Source: Chrysogorgia sp. JL179-B06 (taxonomy: Eukaryota; Cnidaria; Anthozoa; Scleralcyonacea; Chrysogorgiidae). Taken from it: a stretch of DNA of 64,000 nucleotides. The translations under genes and the position numbers were made by a program. The notes beneath the pieces are model-generated. The model was not told where the DNA came from, did no database searches, and saw only the letters and a list, made by a program, of their open reading frames with translations. The stretch covers positions 120,001 through 184,000 of the forward strand of contig JAYKKM010000172.1 of NCBI GenBank assembly GCA_035772405.1. The letters run 5' to 3'. Below are positions 13,901 to 23,222 of the stretch, in pieces. How positions within the stretch are numbered: position 1 is the first letter of the stretch; the number at the start of each line of letters is the position of its first letter.

Positions 13901-16900
13901 GTTAATTTTATCCCCGAATCATTTTAGCATGACACTAAATAATTTTGCCGTTATGTAATGCAGTGTGATAAATGTTGTACATTAATAGCCTTGTCACCAA
14001 TACAGCGAACAACGCTGTTAGATCTCACTTTGAATCGCCATCTTTGTGTGATTAACGATCATAAAGCGGTTACACGTCATGACTGTGTTGACTGCGCATG
14101 GAATTCACACAAGCGCGTGATCCGTGGGAAAAATCATTTTGAGCCACATGTGTGGTCGATAAATATCAAAGTAGCTGGATTGTCATATAAACGCTTAACT
14201 TACTGGGAGGCAAAATTTGGTCTATAAGTGGTCGAGTCGGCCGGACATTGATGTCCGGCAGCAGCTCCAAGCTGCCGGTCACAAGACGAATTAACGCCGG
14301 ACAATGTCCGGCGGTAATATTCAGGCCTGTACAGTACCTTCCACTCTGTTTTGTGTTTTAGCAATGTCTGCCATGACATAGTTGTCCAAGATAGCAGTAG
14401 CACATTTGTATACCCATTCCTTTTTCACTTTTGAATTCTCAGTTTCTGGAGGGGGTAAATTTTTTGTAGGCACATCATCTGGGCTTTTTAAACCAAAAAA
14501 CTTTAAAGCAGCTGCTATGCAATGGGCATCTGTTGCGTCAACAATCAGATCTCTTGACTGTATAAATAAACATAATTATGGACAACATTTTTAATTTCTA
14601 ATTTTTGGTTAGTAATTTAAAGGAATAGCAAAATCAAGATAGGGGAAAACATTGATTACTGTAGGTCACCAAATTTACATGTACTGCAGAATAGTTTCTT
14701 ATTCTTGCTGATGTACTTGAAACAATGAAATTTATTACTGGTATTTGTATATGTAATACCATGGCATGAGGGAAATTAGTAATTAAATGTCCCTGAAAGC
14801 CAAGGGAGGATCTGTGAAAGCCCCGAGGGTCTTTTAGAAATCATCCCAAGGCTTGAGGGGACATTTAATCACTAATTTCCGTACATGTGGTATTAGTTTG
14901 TAATACCATGATCACCGAGGTATAATATTTAACTTTATGCTTTTATTTTTGTGTAAAAGAAGTATTGTTTGGATCACTGCTTGGTCATGCATGCTAATGA
15001 AGGAAAAATTAAAAATGTGCATTAATTATTTCCCTGTTAGATGGCAAAATTAGAAACTGCCCTTGTTTGAGGGAAATTAAATATTAAAATCCAGGTAAGA
15101 ACAAAAGAACCCGAGGTGATCATGGTAGTACATACAGATCTCCAGTCCTGCCCCGTCCATTGCCATATTTGAGAGAGGGGCCATAACCAAACTATTTAAA
15201 CTTACCCAGTTCATTTGATGTTTCACATCCCCTGTTACGTTTGTCCTTGATGTAGCACATCTAAGCTGGTATAGTGTTCCCATATCCTTTGCACTTTTCT
15301 CATTCCAAAGGACTTTAAATATGACCTGAATAACAATAGATAACCTTGACTTGTTGGTAAATTTTGAAGAAATAAATCATTATGTTGCTCAGTATAACAG
15401 ACAACACTCCTATTTTACCAACCAATCTTAATCTTAATATTATTATTTATTATGTTGACCACATAGATTTGTTGGAAATATATATAATAAAAGTTGCTTA
15501 GCCCCTCCCTGACCTTCAGAGTGACTATTTTAATTTAAACCTACCATCATCAGGCACATCTTAGCATGCCAACTTTCTGCTGTAGGTAGAAATCCATCCA
15601 ATCTCTCCATTTGTGTTGCACCAGTTTGTCTCAACCTTTGGACACCTGTACAAATATGATGTTTAAAGTAAAATACACCATTTAAAATATAAATTCATTT
15701 GGAAACTTTTACCATGAATCAGTACTGAATTCATATACTGTAGACCTTGATTCAATTATTACAGTATATGCAACTAAGTGTTACATTTGGAGAGGACAAT
15801 GTAATCAATATCATTTGTTTCAAACTGTGACCTAATAGTTTCAGTCTGTACTGTGGGATAAAAGCTTACAAATGAATATAGATTATGCTATATATTAATT
15901 TTCTATTTGTAACAATTATATGTGTGCAAAGTGCTATTCATACGATTTAATATCTTAATACCTGTTGCTCTTTCACATGTTAATTGGTCCCCACCAAAAA
16001 TTACTTTGCCAACACCATCTGGTATATAACCATGAAGTGTTTCCAAAATTTTTGCCATGCCATCGGTGGAGCTTTCATTTTCAAATGTCAAACCAAGTGA
16101 CCGCTCTTCAGACTTCTGGTGCATTTGAACAGAGTACTCATGAATGATATGGCGAGGTACAAATTTCTTAAAAGAACTGAGAAATTTGATATTACTGCAG
16201 AGTACTCTTAGTAGTAAAATGCTGTAGTGTTGTTTAAGTTCAGCAACCTCTACTGGGGAGAGTAAGAACTCTGTTAGTGGGAAAGTTTTGATGTCATAGA
16301 GAGGGGTCTCACTAGGTAAGTGAGCAAATGAAATTCGTCCTTTGAATGCCATACTAAGAAACCTGCAAGATAAAAGAGGACAAATGGAGGGTTTTAACAT
16401 ATTAATAACCAGCAATAAATGATGGTGAATTTAATTATGTTGGACTATACTAATTCATTCTTTAATACAGTAAAGAAACAGACAGGAACTCCATTTTTAC
16501 TTTATTGCTTTAAAGATTACCTTACAATCTCATATTTGCATTTTCCAAGTGCAACCCCTCCCTGGGTCTGACTTACGGGGGGGGGGGGGGGGGGGGGCGG
16601 ATGGGTGGGATGGGATGTGATCTCTCTTAATTGGAATTAACTCATGCATACATATATGTATATATGTCACCTGTTATAGAATACAAAAATTATAATAAAT
16701 ATATTCAATTACCAGTGAAAATCTGTGTTGGGGTTGTCTTTCCTTTGATCCATTTTGTCAGTTAGTTCTGCGGATTTTAAAGAACTTTCTTCACCGATCG
16801 AACTCGTGCTATCTGTTTGAAAAGACAAACTTCGATTGATACCCATCCGCCGTCGATGCTGTTCATTTTCATTGTCCTCGCCCTTGCCGGTAGAAATCTT

Positions 16901-19568
16901 CTTACACTTAGGATTAGGTGACTCGCCGGTTGTTTTGTGGAGACGCTTCACTTGACCTTTGTTTATACGAATGAAAGTCTCTCTTATCTCTATGATTTTC
17001 TTAACTAACGTTTCCAGTTTTGATTTGCAGTTTCGACAACAATATACTGTTCGTCGCTCTGTATCCTCAACATCAATGCCACAGTAAGCTTGATAGTAAT
17101 TTCCTGTTTTTGTTTTTCCTTTTGAGTTCGAGAGCACAGTTCTTTTTGTTGATTCTGTAGTACTACCACATACTTTACAGTCTTCAAGTTCTCGGTTTAC
17201 AACTGTTAATATTGGTGTCGAAAGGTCGCCCTCCATTGAGTTGTTTTTAATTTTTCGCGGCAACTTGCTGGCGCATAAAATTAACATCAACTTCCGGATT
17301 TATGTGATTGGTTTAGATAGCGCATGCGCATACAATTTACCCTGGACCCTTCTCCGCGTTGGAGCGGATGAGGGGCTAGGATTTCCCGTGATGAAGGACT
17401 AGACGCCGGTCGATATTAGCACCCTCGCCCTCAGGCTTCGGCCGGCCGCGCCAGGCGAGGGCATTAATAGCTGTACAGCAGTGTGTATAATTATTAACCC
17501 ATCCAAACATTACCGATATATACTGTAGTGACTGCAGCATAGGCAGTACATATATCAATAATCGAACCGGTACATCATTGTTCAATGGTTAGATCGTCTC
17601 ACTGGCAATCAGAAGGTTACAGGTTCGATTCCTGTCCGGGATCATTTTCTGAGCCGGATACGAGCTTGACGATCGACCATTTAACGATACGAAGTGATAT
17701 CTAGCGAGCTAGTATAAGAACAAATCAGATAGCAGAATAGCTCACATATTATTGTGGTGTCTAAATTTTAATGCTCGGAAAATAAATAAGGCTGAGGTTT
17801 TCCCAATTTTGAGTGCTCTTCCAACTTCCCGTAACCATCAATGACTCGTCGGATCACGCCAATAATAAGACACAAAACAATAAAAAATAAGATTGATTTC
17901 GCTGATTAAAAATAACTTTCTCCTTACGGAAGATCATTGTTCTCATGAAATTCCAGTGTTCCATCGTGAAATAGCATGCGCACAACAGCCAATCGGATGC
18001 GGAGTTATCTTAAATCCACATTATAGAAGTACTTAAAATATTATTTTTAATAATTCATAAAGAGAAAACAAAAAATGATCGAATGTTCAATGAATGGTTG
18101 TTCTGATGTAAAATCCTCCTGATTTACATTAACTTTTGAAGTTTCTTTCAGCTTACTGTACTTGGCTAATATGACTTAAATATTCAATATTGTCGATAAA
18201 TGCACTTTATAATAATATATATATATATGTATATATACAGTATGTCCGTGTTGTATTCGATATACAATCACTTGCTTTCGGCTAGAGCTATCCAATACAA
18301 CAGAGCAACTCATATTGTAAATTCTACTTGAAACGATAATTGTGGTACATTATTTTTTAATAAAGACCCCTAGTAATGGACCCAGCAAATCCTTTCAACA
18401 ACGGGGGGGGGGGGGGGGGGGGGGGTGGGAGGAGCGGATGAGGGGCTAGGATTTCCCGTGATGAAGGACTAGACGCCGGTCGATATTAGCACCCTCGCCC
18501 TCAGGCTTCGGCCGGCCGCGCCAGGCGAGGGCATTAATAGCTGTACAGCAGTGTGTATAATTATTAACCCATCCAAACATTACCGATATATACTGTAGTG
18601 ACTGCAGCATAGGCAGTACATATATCAATAATCGAACCGGTACATCATTGTTCAATGGTTAGATCGTCTCACTGGCAATCAGAAGGTTACAGGTTCGATT
18701 CCTGTCCGGGATCATTTTCTGAGCCGGATACGAGCTTGACGATCGACCATTTAACGATACGAAGTGATATCTAGCGAGCTAGTATAAGAACAAATCAGAT
18801 AGCAGAATAGCTCACATATTATTGTGGTGTCTAAATTTTAATGCTCGGAAAATAAATAAGGCTGAGGTTTTCCCAATTTTGAGTGCTCTTCCAACTTCCC
18901 GTAACCATCAATGACTCGTCGGATCACGCCAATAATAAGACACAAAACAATAAAAAATAAGATTGATTTCGCTGATTAAAAATAACTTTCTCCTTACGGA
19001 AGATCATTGTTCTCATGAAATTCCAGTGTTCCATCGTGAAATAGCATGCGCACAACAGCCAATCGGATGCGGAGTTATCTTAAATCCACATTATAGAAGT
19101 ACTTAAAATATTATTTTTAATAATTCATAAAGAGAAAACAAAAAATGATCGAATGTTCAATGAATGGTTGTTCTGATGTAAAATCCTCCTGATTTACATT
19201 AACTTTTGAAGTTTCTTTCAGCTTACTGTACTTGGCTAATATGACTTAAATATTCAATATTGTCGATAAATGCACTTTATAATAATATATATATATATGT
19301 ATATATACAGTATGTCCGTGTTGTATTCGATATACAATCACTTGCTTTCGGCTAGAGCTATCCAATACAACAGAGCAACTCATATTGTAAATTCTACTTG
19401 AAACGATAATTGTGGTACATTATTTTTTAATAAAGACCCCTAGTAATGGACCCAGCAAATCCTTTCAACAACGTTTGCCATGATTTCAGCTGGGAAGAAA
19501 TTCAACAGAAGGCAGAAGAGGCACTGGAAAGTCCAATGCTGCGCAGTATCTCGTCGGCTAGTTGGTAG
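1706..19568 (+). CDS. C2H2 zinc finger-2'-5' oligoadenylate synthetase fusion, copy 1 (5 exons)
   Basis: Exons inferred at 1706-1961, 3749-3906, 4679-4955, 5804-6179 and 19436-19568. All introns are GT/AG and phases agree (1,0,1,2), giving 1200 nt and 399 aa. Residues 1-85 hold three C2H2 fingers (C6/C11/H24/H28, C35/C40/H51/H56, C64/C67/H80/H85). Residues 86-230 are the OAS nucleotidyltransferase core with GGSMGKGT at 139-146, the metal-binding pair D153/D155 and third acidic residue D222. Residues 231-399 are OAS1_C, ending with RPLVMDPANPFNNV like vertebrate OAS. Known OAS enzymes polymerise ATP into 2'-5'-linked oligoadenylates; in vertebrates they are dsRNA-activated and feed RNase L. 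The finger fusion is read from continuous splice phases and repeated in copy 2; no transcript was available. An alternative first donor (exon end 1973) would add 4 residues. The last intron is about 13 kb because an 8-kb transposon and a 1-kb duplication sit in it. A non-coding 5' exon is possible, since an acceptor-like TTTCAG lies just before the ATG. Confidence 0.85.
2150..2327 (-). repeat. tRNA-derived SINE with conserved metazoan core
   Basis: On the minus strand: TGGTCTAGTGGTCAGGGC (A box), GAGTTCGAATCCTG (B box), then a core containing GGTTCTCCGGTTTCCTCC. That core resembles a block I know from SINEs of many metazoans, including fish. Lies in intron 1 of OAS copy 1. Confidence 0.75.
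2328..3748. other. OAS copy 1 intron 1 remainder
   Basis: AT-rich with an A-rich low-complexity stretch at 2650-2725. A decayed relative of the copy 2 microexon may lie at about 3432. Nothing else recognised. Confidence 0.4.
3749..3906 (+). CDS. OAS copy 1, exon 2: N-terminal helix of the OAS core
   Basis: A 158-nt exon, the same length as its counterpart in copy 2, with acceptor TTTGCAG and donor GTATTC. It encodes the helical lead-in typical of OAS (LNRFIDDQLQP ... REIIK) and joins in phase 1 upstream and phase 0 downstream. Confidence 0.85.
4679..4955 (+). CDS. OAS copy 1, exon 3: catalytic nucleotidyltransferase core
   Basis: Starts directly with the P-loop-like GGSMGKGTAIRG, followed by DIDLLLVLP (two catalytic Asp) and EIKVDLLPTF (third Asp). 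All three OAS active-site carboxylates are present, so the enzyme is predicted to be active. Acceptor TGTGTAG, donor GTAAAA, phase 0 in and phase 1 out. Confidence 0.92.
5430..5775. repeat. Dispersed MITE-like repeat with CCTCGG hairpin
   Basis: CGATTTTGATTGGCTGTTGG through GTTGCTAGCTTGCTATTGCC recurs at 55490-55680. The 3' part forms an imperfect hairpin around CTACGGCTTCGGC with GTGTTATC / GATAACAC arms. Confidence 0.65.
5804..6179 (+). CDS. OAS copy 1, exon 4: OAS1_C domain
   Basis: Encodes the helical C-terminal OAS domain, recognisable by LVKYWLKEY, the YVLELITIHLWE helix and a YRASLSKLQVDF segment, each with counterparts in vertebrate OAS1. Acceptor TCGTTTAG and strong donor AAG|GTAAGC, phase 1 in and phase 2 out. 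The strong donor implies a further exon, found 13 kb downstream at 19436. Confidence 0.92.
7515..7700 (-). repeat. tRNA-derived SINE, family 1, diverged copy
   Basis: Reverse orientation: shares the TCATATCCTCAGAAAA tail, a decayed tRNA-like part and GTGCCTATGCGGCAGTTAC. The tail motif recurs inverted at 7763-7790, so the copy may be flanked by a second fragment. Confidence 0.55.
8847..9300. mobile_element. TTAA-bounded MITE
   Basis: Ends TTAACTCTTTCCCGAC and GTCGGGAAAGAGTTAA are exact inverted repeats. The TTAA on both sides suggests a piggyBac- or Kolobok-type target duplication. Confidence 0.65.
9404..9476. repeat. Left terminal inverted repeat of the helicase transposon
   Basis: Reverse complement of 17320-17375 apart from a C-rich insertion. 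The inner end is the palindrome GCGCATGCGC. Confidence 0.88.
9608..11819 (+). CDS. RecQ-like superfamily 2 DNA helicase of the transposon (2 exons)
   Basis: Exons 9608-10107 and 10604-11819 (donor GTAAGT, acceptor TTTTTTAAG) join inside the Trp codon of DEAHCIEQW-GRDF, giving 571 aa. Visible motifs: Walker A TGFGKS at 53-58, ISPLKVLMDDQ (Ia), DEAH at 159-162, TAT at 195-197 (III), GMGVNCPDV near 342 (V) and QESGRGGRDGN at 367-377 (VI, arginine fingers). A Cys cluster follows (C416, C422, C450/C451, C454), matching the RecQ zinc-binding subdomain. No HRDC domain is seen. RecQ enzymes unwind DNA 3' to 5'; here the likely role is strand processing during transposition, not host repair, because the gene lies within the TIRs and faces the transposase gene. 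The ATG is 132 bp inside the left TIR. Confidence 0.88.
10304..10371. repeat. Perfect hairpin in the helicase intron
   Basis: Two 31-base arms that are exact reverse complements, separated by CAATTA. Could be a tiny fold-back insertion or a structural element in the intron. Confidence 0.85.
11820..12254. other. Intergenic spacer between convergent transposon genes
   Basis: AT-rich, without a recognisable gene. It must hold the 3' ends of both transcripts; no clear feature beyond that. Confidence 0.5.
12255..17290 (-). CDS. DUF6589-type putative transposase (7 exons, minus strand)
   Basis: Exons (minus strand order): 17290 or 17236-16713, 16362-15962, 15645-15545, 15325-15206, 14557-14338, 13545-13447, 13144-12255. 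All junctions are GT/AG and phase-consistent. From the second ATG (17236) the product is 784 aa, from the first 802 aa. The N-terminus has a Cys cluster (C20, C23, C52, C66, C67, C70), a likely zinc-binding DNA-recognition module. The centre has the DUF6589 signature GGDQLTCERAT (D300), then RLDGFLPTAESWHAKM and VDATDAHCIAAALKFFG. The C-terminus keeps the SAQRIARS and DLQVMINDIL blocks and ends in an Asp/Glu/Asn-rich repeat tail. A basic segment lies around residues 460-480. Family recognition is from memory; the transposase role is inferred from position between TIRs. Convergent with the helicase gene, stops 436 bp apart. Confidence 0.82.
12270..12359 (-). repeat. Coding minisatellite: acidic Asn/Glu/Asp tail of the DUF6589 protein
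   Basis: Imperfect repeats of about 6-15 bases (variants of CATTTCCATCCTCTT on the + strand) translate on the minus strand into GNEEDGNEDRNEGDGN-type repeats. Such tails are prone to length change. Confidence 0.8.
13805..14329. mobile_element. hAT-type MITE in an intron of the DUF6589 gene
   Basis: 525 bp with terminal inverted repeats CAGGCCTGAATAT and an exact 8-bp target duplication TACAGTAC at 13797-13804 and 14330-14337. The interior has several GCCGGACA / TGTCCGGC inverted motifs. 8-bp duplications are typical of the hAT superfamily. No transposase coding. Confidence 0.85.
14750..14905. repeat. Imperfect inverted repeat, GTAATACCATG family
   Basis: The arms read AATTAGTAATTAAATGTCCC and its complement around a GC-richer centre. 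Related to 41768-41870, so dispersed. Confidence 0.6.
16574..16603. repeat. Poly-G tract with GGATGGGTGGGATGGG tail
   Basis: A run of more than 20 G followed by G-rich sequence within intron 1 of the DUF6589 gene. The downstream TTGGAATTAACTCATGCATAC resembles the end of the MITE at 56715-57052, suggesting a decayed relative. Confidence 0.55.
17320..17375. repeat. Right terminal inverted repeat of the helicase transposon
   Basis: Mirror of 9404-9476 without the homopolymer stretch. Its outer 15 bases are duplicated at 18431-18445. Confidence 0.88.
17495..17690 (+). repeat. tRNA-derived SINE, family 1
   Basis: Has an A-box-like TGGTTAGATCG and a perfect B box GGTTCGATTCC, preceded by a family-specific head (GCATAGGCAGTACATAT ... 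AATCGAACC) and followed by TTTTCTGAGCCGGATACGAG. The acceptor stem does not pair and the anticodon stem has a mismatch, so this is not a functional tRNA. An identical copy lies at 18565-18760. Confidence 0.7.
18366..18403 (+). pseudogene. Truncated duplicate of the OAS copy 1 last exon
   Basis: Identical to the first 38 bases of the exon at 19436, including its acceptor, but it runs into a 23-base G run instead of continuing. It was created by the 1,043-bp duplication. If spliced in, it would give an aberrant Gly-rich C-terminus. Confidence 0.8.
18403..18445. mobile_element. Solo TIR tip of the helicase transposon with poly-G
   Basis: 23 G followed by TGGGAGGAGCGGATGAGGGG, the mirror of the left TIR tip at 9404-9436 with its homopolymer. 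It lies between the two 1,043-bp copies. Confidence 0.8.
18431..19473. repeat. 1,043-bp duplication, copy B
   Basis: Second copy, continuing into the rest of the OAS last exon as expected from copy 2, so this is the original right boundary. Preceded by the G-run and TIR fragment at 18403-18445. Confidence 0.92.
18565..18760 (+). repeat. tRNA-derived SINE, family 1 (duplicate)
   Basis: Identical to 17495-17690 through the 1,043-bp duplication. Confidence 0.7.
19436..19568 (+). CDS. OAS copy 1, exon 5: C-terminal tail
   Basis: A 133-nt terminal exon completing R-PLVMDPANPFNNV and a tail ending SISSASW-stop. It is identical in length and nearly identical in protein to the last exon of copy 2. 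Acceptor AATAAAG, phase 2. A truncated duplicate of its first 38 bases lies upstream at 18366-18403. Confidence 0.87.
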
Positions 19569-19574
19569 ATTACG

Positions 19575-20110
19575 CAGCCCAATCTCTTCCTCAAATTGAC
19601 TATATATATACACTAATTGTAAATGCGTCGAATTGTTAATGGGAGGGACTAAGATCTAGGGTTGAGTAAGTTTGAACGCGAAGAAGTATCGGCGGAGTAA
19701 AATCAAAATGCTATATACCCAGAATGAATTAGGATTAGGATTCGTATTAGGGTCAGGCTACAGTCAAAGCTTAATTAAAAATTGAGTAGCAGAGTACTAG
19801 TAGTTCTTCAGCTTCGTGGTGCCATTTTGAACAAAATCTCGGTGAGAACTGGGACCTAATCGACGTTCAAATCGACTGATACAGTCAAATTGCCATGCAT
19901 TTACAATAGCCTTTAAGCAGTTGCTATTAATAGCACAAAATGCGGACAACCAAACCAAATTTGACTCACAAATTATTGCAAATGAGCTATTTTCTTTTGT
20001 TATGGCCGCAATAATTATGGGTAAATGAGGACGAACATATGGGTACTGACGTCATCTCGACAAAGTGCTATTAGTGTATATATAGTCAATTTGAGGAAGC
20101 CATTGGACTG
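19575..20110. mobile_element. MITE in the 3' flank of OAS copy 1
   Basis: Inverted ends CAGCCCAATCTCTTCC ... CAAATTGACTATAT and CATTGGACTGG-type complement. GATTAC lies on both sides. Present at the equivalent place after copy 2. Confidence 0.7.
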
Positions 20111-22640
20111 GATTACAATATGTTCAGATCCTGGAAGAGATCTTCAAAACAAATTTTAATAAATCCAAAAATAAACCCCCCAAAAAAATTAAAAATTAAA
20201 AAACAAAAAAATCCAAAAAACAAAAAAAAAACGAAAAATAAAAATTAATTAATTAACATACCTCTTTATTAATGCACGAATAATATTCACGAACAATTTC
20301 AGGGTCACATGAAGATTTCAAATCAGGATTTTCTTACTGTGCTAAGTCAACAATCGAAAATTGATATTTTAGAATCATTCCTAGGGTATAACATGAGTAT
20401 TATTTCAACACTACTAAGTCAACAGATAATTGGCAGTGTAGTATAACCCTTATGTTAGCCTGACGGTGATTCTAGCTGAATTAAAATTGAAACACTAGCT
20501 GTACATCCTCAAATGATCCTTGAGTTGTCGCGAGAATATTTCGTGCACTTTCAATGGCTTTAATTAACAATTAATAATAATTATAACAATAATAATAATA
20601 ATAATGGTTTTATTGACACATTCACTAGCAACTAGCTAAATTACCGTGTGCTTACATATAATGTTCTACATATATTACATTATTATCTAATCATTTATAA
20701 AAAACTATGTATAACATTGAAAATTTACAAAAATTATTAAAATGTATTATATTCCAATTAAAATGTATTCTATTCCAAATATGTTATCATTCATCATTGA
20801 CAATTCACAAATATGGTACTAACTACAAACAGCAACTTACATTAGAAAGTCGTTAGATGTGTGAAGTTGATCGTCCAGGTTGTAGTCTTGAGAAAGACTA
20901 TTGTTGGTGACAGACGTTTCGACGGCCTCAGCGGCAGTCATCTTCAGAGGTAAAGCGTGTTTGTCAGGTTTGCGGATATACGTCTGGTTTATTACGTCAT
21001 CGTTTGTTTGTGTCATAATTAGTCTGCGTGGTTTATTTAGAAATTCGGTAACCAACTTGGAACATAAACTACTTAACAGATCACAATAATTACCGAAACA
21101 ATATACAAAATACCTTTTCACACGCAACAACGAACAATAGGCCCACCAACGAAAAATATACAGTAGGCCCACGCTTAACGCACGACGCAACACCCACTCA
21201 CACTAATTATGACAAACATGCACCCTTAATTTACTTGACTCTGAAGATCCTGTTGAAGATGACTGCCGCAGTCACCAACAATAGTCTTTCCCCAGACTAC
21301 AGCAACCTGGACGATCAACTTCACACTTTTATTAATGATACTCCTAGGTTCAAACCATTTACTTTAAAGTATATTATCTGAACCTGGTTTCGGAATATCA
21401 GCCAGCATGTATATGTAGTGTAGTGATTACAACACTTGCGTATCAGCTGGCAGATCCGATCCAGGTTCGATCATGGTTCCAATTAACTAAAGGTCATAAA
21501 ATAATTGAGGAGAAAGTACTGCCTCAGCAATAACATCAGCAAAATGATAAGACTTTCGCATCTTATCGGATAGCGGCCTTGGTAATTGAAGATTTCAATC
21601 TGGGATCTCCGTTCATCTCAAGAGTCATGTAATATTTAAAACACGAGCAGCAGTGTTTTATCAGATTTAATACACGAGGGCGTAGCCCGAGTGTTTTAAA
21701 TCTCATAAAACACGTACTGCATGCGTGTCTGCGATTGTTTTAAATAGCTTCAAAAACAATCCATTTGATAAGTTCATTGGCGCAGTAATTTTGAAAATCA
21801 ATGTTGTCTAAGCCGAGATAAAGATAAAGATAAAGATAAAGTTTATGTAAATTAGGATGATTTTTATCAGATATAAAACCACTGACACGGTGCTGATTTC
21901 CTTTCTCTTTTCCTCATGAATTATTAATGAGTTTTTGAAAACTAATAGTCGAGCGTTTAAAACATGAGCCTCCTTATATCCTACACTATCAACAATAATA
22001 ATACTGATACTGCGATAGTTTCATTCCCTTTATTCGTCAACCTAAAAATAATCTACTTGTGTCATTCCTGCCCATCATCTCACATGCCATTCTTGGCTTG
22101 AATATATCACCTGAATGGCTTGATAATCTTTCATCATCTTCTCCGCAGCTCCAATAATGGCCTGTTGTATTTCTTCATCGGGTTCCTTTGTGCCCTTCTA
22201 GTATACATTCATACAATACGCTATAAAAAGACGTTACAGTTTGCTCGTTAATTCGCATCTGAGCTTCGGCTCTGGCTAAAGGATGATTCTCAACGTGATG
22301 CATTGCGAGCTTACAAACGCACTGACGGCCATTTCTCAGGCCGCGAAATTCATTTGTTGTTTATTTCCCTCAGTGTATATGAGCAATCCTTGGTATAAAT
22401 TAGTCGTATTATCTTCTTATTGTAAGATGTTATTTTATCGGAAACTCGGCGGCTTTTTAAAAACACACCGTATGTAAACAATAACACAAGCGAACAATGC
22501 ATTACCCGGTGACTTTAAAGTAGTTTAAAAGTATGTAATACATACAGTCGTGTGACTTCAAAGAGCTCGAAGCTGTAATTGTATTTGTCCACCCCCTTTG
22601 TTAAAAAAGAAATAAAATCAACTGATACGCTTAGTCAGAG
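20111..22640. other. Intergenic, repeat-rich
   Basis: No host gene recognised. 20160-20250 is A-rich low complexity; 20575-20830 resembles a retrotransposon 3' end with (AAT)n; 21420-21480 has a tRNA-like segment with a partial B box; 21650-21750 is a hairpin around GGGCGTAGCCCGAG. Confidence 0.4.
20848..21335. repeat. Imperfect inverted repeat with GTCGAAACGTCTGTC motif
   Basis: GTGTGAAGTTGATCGTCCAG and its complement lie at the two ends, and ACTATTGTTGGTGAC and its complement inside. The minus strand encodes TAAEAVETSVTNN, a type of sequence I associate with Penelope-like element tails; that assignment is tentative. Confidence 0.5.
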
Positions 22641-23222
22641 CATGGATAGTAAATAGACTGGATAGGAAACTAAGATCACGTGCGACGTTTCCAGCATGGT
22701 GATTGGTTTAGGCACCAGTTGGTCGCGTGAAAACCTAGTTGCAAATCGTGATGTCACAAAATCACCATAAATCGCAACGTTTAGCAATAATACAGCTAAA
22801 AATGATAGTCAAACTACCAAAAAATATCACAATGCCACTTTACGATGGAATATCCGACTACCATTACTCATTTTAGGCGAAAAGATCCAACTTTAGACGG
22901 TGAAAAACGCGTCGCAAATTTCAACTAAAACAACGGTAGTTTTGCGACGCCAGTTTCTTCACCACAAAACGAAAACAGCTGAAACAAAGACGAACAACAT
23001 TTACCTCGATCATTTGGTCGTGGCTTAGGCAGGTTTGTAAGACGATGAAACATTTTGGAATCTCAATATAGCTACATGTACTTGAATACGAAAATATGGA
23101 GAAGTCAAAGAGAAACTCAGGAAAATCTGTGTACTCGTGACATCTTCGTGACATCACGAATTTCAACTAGGTTTTCACGCTGACGTCAACCAGTTTCCTA
23201 TCCAGTCTATTTACTATCCATG
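22641..23222. mobile_element. 582-bp MITE with 7-bp target duplication
   Basis: Ends CATGGATAGTAAATAGACTG and complement; GTCAGAG flanks both sides. The arms also share CTAGTTG / CAACTAG-type blocks near TTTTCACG. The interior contains a 125-bp block repeated at 23942. Confidence 0.82.
22873..22997. repeat. 125-bp exact repeat, copy A (inside the MITE)
   Basis: Appears identical to 23942-24066, starting TTAGGCGAAAAGATCC and ending AAAGACGAACAA. Confidence 0.85.

Larger units (their letters stand above)
9404..17375. mobile_element. 7.97-kb DNA transposon with helicase and DUF6589 genes (Academ-like)
   Basis: Terminal inverted repeats: left 9404-9476 and right 17320-17375 share CCCCTCATCCGCTCC at the tips and a conserved inner block from CGCGGAGAAGGG through GCGCATGCGC. 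They differ by a C-run (about 9424-9436) present only on the left. The flanking bases CTGG and CTAG could be an imperfect 4-bp target duplication. The cargo is two convergent spliced genes, a RecQ-like helicase (+) and a DUF6589-type protein (-). From memory, helicase-bearing Academ elements have this combination; the superfamily call is inference, the TIRs and genes are seen. Both genes read through without stops, so the copy is probably young. It lies inside the last intron of the first OAS gene. Confidence 0.82.
17361..18403. repeat. 1,043-bp duplication, copy A
   Basis: Matches 18431-19473 at a fixed offset of 1070 bases with no difference noticed. It starts with the last 15 bases of the transposon TIR and ends inside the OAS last exon. 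It contains a tRNA-like SINE segment and intron sequence homologous to the last intron of OAS copy 2. Confidence 0.92.

Noticed and set aside
17585..17655. Functional tRNA gene
   Set aside because: A and B boxes are good, but the acceptor stem does not pair and the anticodon stem has a mismatch; it is part of a dispersed SINE.
17376..18655. Two identical 69-aa minus-strand open frames (17376-17585 and 18446-18655)
   Set aside because: They are the same non-coding sequence repeated by the 1,043-bp duplication, overlapping a SINE and intron.
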